From positions 1 to 17,632 of the forward strand of contig CAMLDQ010000042.1 of the NCBI GenBank assembly GCA_946478965.1: DNA of 17,632 nucleotides, written 5' to 3'. The DNA is from an uncultured Methylobacillus sp. (GTDB taxonomy: Bacteria; Pseudomonadota; Gammaproteobacteria; Burkholderiales; Methylophilaceae). How positions within the stretch are numbered: position 1 is the first letter of the stretch; every line of letters begins with the position of its first letter. Of this stretch, positions 15,978 through 17,632 are shown one piece after another. The notes below the pieces were generated by a model that saw only the letters and a program-made list of their open reading frames with translations, ran no database searches and was not told where the DNA came from. Both the position numbers and the translations under genes were made by a program.

Positions 15978-17018
15978 CTAGACGAACATGTCCTTGTTGG
16001 TGGCCTTGGCCTTGGCCTCGTCGCCGGCCACGACGTTGCGGCGCACCAGGTCCATCAGGTTCTGGTCCAGCGTCTGCATGCCCAAGGATTGGCCGGTCTG
16101 GATCGCAGAGTACATCTGCGCCACCTTGTTTTCGCGGATCAGGTTGCGGATCGCCGGGGTGCCGATCATGATTTCGTGCGCCGCCACGCGACCGTTGCCA
16201 TCCTTGGTCTTGAGCAGCGTCTGCGAAATGACGGCGCGCAGGGATTCCGACAACATCGACCGCACCATGTCCTTCTCCGCCGCCGGGAATACGTCCACGA
16301 TACGGTCGATCGTTTTCGCGGCCGAAGATGTGTGCAGCGTGCCGAACACCAGGTGGCCGGTTTCGGCGGCGGTCAGCGCCAGGCGAATGGTTTCCAGGTC
16401 GCGCATTTCGCCCACCAGGATCACGTCCGGGTCTTCGCGCAGCGCGGATCGCAATGCATTGGCGAACGATAGGGTGTGCGGCCCGACCTCGCGCTGGTTG
16501 ATCAGGCAGCGTTTGGACTCATGCACGAACTCGATCGGGTCTTCCACCGTCAGCACATGGCCATATTCGCTTTCGTTGATGAAGTCGACCATCGCCGCCA
16601 GCGTAGTCGATTTGCCGGAGCCGGTCGGCCCCGTCACCAGCACGATGCCGCGCGGGTTCTGCGCAATATCCTTGAAAATCGGCGGCGCAGCCAGCTGTTC
16701 CAGCGTCAGCACCTTGGAAGGAATGGTCCGAAAAACTGCCGCAGCGCCCCGATTCTGATTGAAGGCGTTGACACGAAAGCGCGCCAGGTTGGGGATTTCG
16801 AAGGAAAAGTCGCACTCGAGATTCTCTTCGTAGAACTTGCGCTGGCCGTCGTTCATGATGTCATACACCATGTCGTGCACCTGGCTGTGATCCATGGCCG
16901 GCATGTTGATCTTGCGCACGTCGCCGTGGACGCGGATCATCGGCGGCAAGCCGGCGGAAAGGTGCAGGTCGGAAGCCTTGTTCTTGACCGAAAACGCCAG
17001 CAGATCGGAAACGTCCAT
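15978..17018 (-). CDS. pilT: Type IV pilus retraction ATPase PilT
   Basis: A 346-residue hexameric ATPase that depolymerises the pilus for twitching and DNA uptake. It shows the PAS-like N-terminal domain (KNKASDLHLSAGLPPMIRVHG), Walker A GPTGSGKST (130-138), Asp box TVEDPIEFVH (157-166), Walker B ILVGEMRD (200-207), His box ETGHLVFGTLHT (219-230) and the PilT-specific AIRNLI motif (289-294) required for retraction. The ATG is preceded by AGGGGA about 7 nt upstream. It is divergent from the YggS gene with only 44 bp between, a conserved proteobacterial neighbourhood. Confidence 0.97.
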   Translation of the reverse strand: MDVSDLLAFSVKNKASDLHLSAGLPPMIRVHGDVRKINMPAMDHSQVHDMVYDIMNDGQRKFYEENLECDFSFEIPNLARFRVNAFNQNRGAAAVFRTIPSKVLTLEQLAAPPIFKDIAQNPRGIVLVTGPTGSGKSTTLAAMVDFINESEYGHVLTVEDPIEFVHESKRCLINQREVGPHTLSFANALRSALREDPDVILVGEMRDLETIRLALTAAETGHLVFGTLHTSSAAKTIDRIVDVFPAAEKDMVRSMLSESLRAVISQTLLKTKDGNGRVAAHEIMIGTPAIRNLIRENKVAQMYSAIQTGQSLGMQTLDQNLMDLVRRNVVAGDEAKAKATNKDMFV

Positions 17019-17062
17019 CGAGATTCCCCTGATATAATTTTTAAAAACTTGATGAACGGATT
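17019..17062. promoter_or_regulatory. Short divergent promoter region between pilT and yggS
   Basis: Only 44 AT-rich bp separate the two start codons. The plus strand holds a perfect TATAAT at 17033..17038, well placed as a -10 box for the YggS gene, but the -35 position (about 17010..17015, AACGTC, inside pilT) is poor. On the minus strand TATATC with TTCATC 16 bp upstream is a weak candidate for pilT; a sigma54 or other pilus-regulator site cannot be recognised. Both promoters would overlap, so the two genes may interfere with each other. Confidence 0.45.
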
Positions 17063-17632
17063 ATGACCCCAACCTCTGAACGCTTGCAAGCCGTGTGGAC
17101 ACGGATCCGACAGGCGGAACAGACCGCCGGACGGCCACTGGAAAGCGTACGGATGATCGCCGTCAGCAAAACCCACCCCGCACAGGCCATACGCGAAGCC
17201 TACACCGCAGGCCAGCAAATTTTCGGTGAAAACTACCTACAGGAAGCGCTGGCAAAAATGGCAGAATTAGCCGATCTTCCATTGGAATGGCACTTCATCG
17301 GCCCGATCCAGAGTAACAAGACGCGACCGATCGCCGAGCATTTCGATTGGGTACACGGCATCGACCGCCTGAAAATTGCGCAGCGACTGAATGAAGCCCG
17401 CCCGGCAGACCGCCCGCCCCTCAATGTCTGCATCGAGGTCAACGTCAGCGGAGAAGGCAGTAAAAGCGGCCTGCCGCCGGAGGAACTCCCGGCACTGGCA
17501 CTGGCCGTGATGCAGATGCCGCATCTCAAGCTGCGCGGGTTGATGGCCATCCCCGCGCCGACGAGCGACATTGCATTGCAACACCAGCAGTTTAGAATGC
17601 TGCGGGAGCTCTCCGATTCGCTGATCAAAAGC
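17063..17632 (+). CDS. yggS: YggS/PROSC family PLP-binding homeostasis protein (3' end outside window)
   Basis: The first 190 codons of a gene that runs off the right edge in frame. The product begins MTPTSERLQAVWTRI and shows the PLP Lys36 in MIAVSKTHPA (31-40), FGENYLQEA (54-62), WHFIGPIQSNK (76-86), IEVNVSGEGSKSG and LRGLMAIP, all matching the single-domain alanine-racemase-fold proteins YggS/PROSC/YlmE. These bind PLP without known catalysis and affect B6 and amino-acid balance. Family members are about 230 residues, so roughly 40 are missing. The ATG at 17063 is the first in-frame start; its ribosome binding site is weak. Location next to pilT is the standard proteobacterial context, often followed by proC. 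Confidence 0.94.
   Translation, partial: MTPTSERLQAVWTRIRQAEQTAGRPLESVRMIAVSKTHPAQAIREAYTAGQQIFGENYLQEALAKMAELADLPLEWHFIGPIQSNKTRPIAEHFDWVHGIDRLKIAQRLNEARPADRPPLNVCIEVNVSGEGSKSGLPPEELPALALAVMQMPHLKLRGLMAIPAPTSDIALQHQQFRMLRELSDSLIKS

Noticed and set aside
1..17632. Mobile element, CRISPR, prophage or defence island
   Set aside because: All sequence is accounted for by conserved core genes in conserved order; no direct-repeat arrays, transposase, integrase or composition break was seen by reading.

Overview
The window reads as a stretch of core chromosome from a Gram-negative bacterium, most likely a betaproteobacterium of the Nitrosomonadales/Gallionellaceae type. This rests on the gene order, the family character of the proteins and the moderately GC-rich, tightly packed coding; it is inference, because no 16S gene or other decisive marker is present. 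I see no insertion sequence, prophage, CRISPR array, toxin-antitoxin pair or defence gene. No stretch over 300 bases lacks a gene; the longest gap is about 130 bp.

Layout. (1) 3..153, minus strand: initiator tRNA-fMet with a near-consensus sigma70 promoter. (2) 156..9220, minus strand: a nine-gene envelope cluster transcribed lolC-lolD-comEC-exbB-exbD-msbA-lpxK-Trm112-like (ycaR)-kdsB. It covers lipoprotein release, DNA uptake, a proton-driven ExbBD motor, lipid A-core export, the lipid A 4'-kinase and CMP-Kdo synthesis. Junctions are from an 8-nt overlap to 35 nt apart, so one long operon is likely. (3) 9221..9351: a divergent promoter region. (4) 9352..14789, plus strand: ribE-ribBX-yqgE-ruvX-pyrR-pyrB-pyrC'. 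Most genes overlap by 4-14 nt. It joins riboflavin synthesis, a UPF0301 protein, the YqgF/RuvX nuclease-fold protein and a pyrimidine module. (5) 14824..17018, minus strand: the type IV pilus retraction ATPases pilT-pilU, convergent with the previous operon. (6) 17063..17632, plus strand: the start of a YggS/PROSC PLP-homeostasis gene, divergent from pilT and cut by the window end.

How it works together. The minus-strand cluster is mainly lipid A/Kdo supply and outer-membrane biogenesis. Its comEC, with pilT/pilU in the same window, supplies parts of a type IV pilus-based DNA-uptake machine. Two plus-strand enzymes look catalytically degenerate by direct reading: the C-terminal GTP cyclohydrolase II-like half of RibBX, and the dihydroorotase-like PyrC', which has lost five of six expected metal ligands. 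Functional RibA and PyrC should therefore be encoded elsewhere. Both degenerate forms belong to known proteobacterial classes. I did not find a clearly undescribed system here; the points most worth a second look are those two degenerate domains, the TonB-less ExbBD pair in a lipid A operon, and two gene junctions made only of a single in-frame stop codon.
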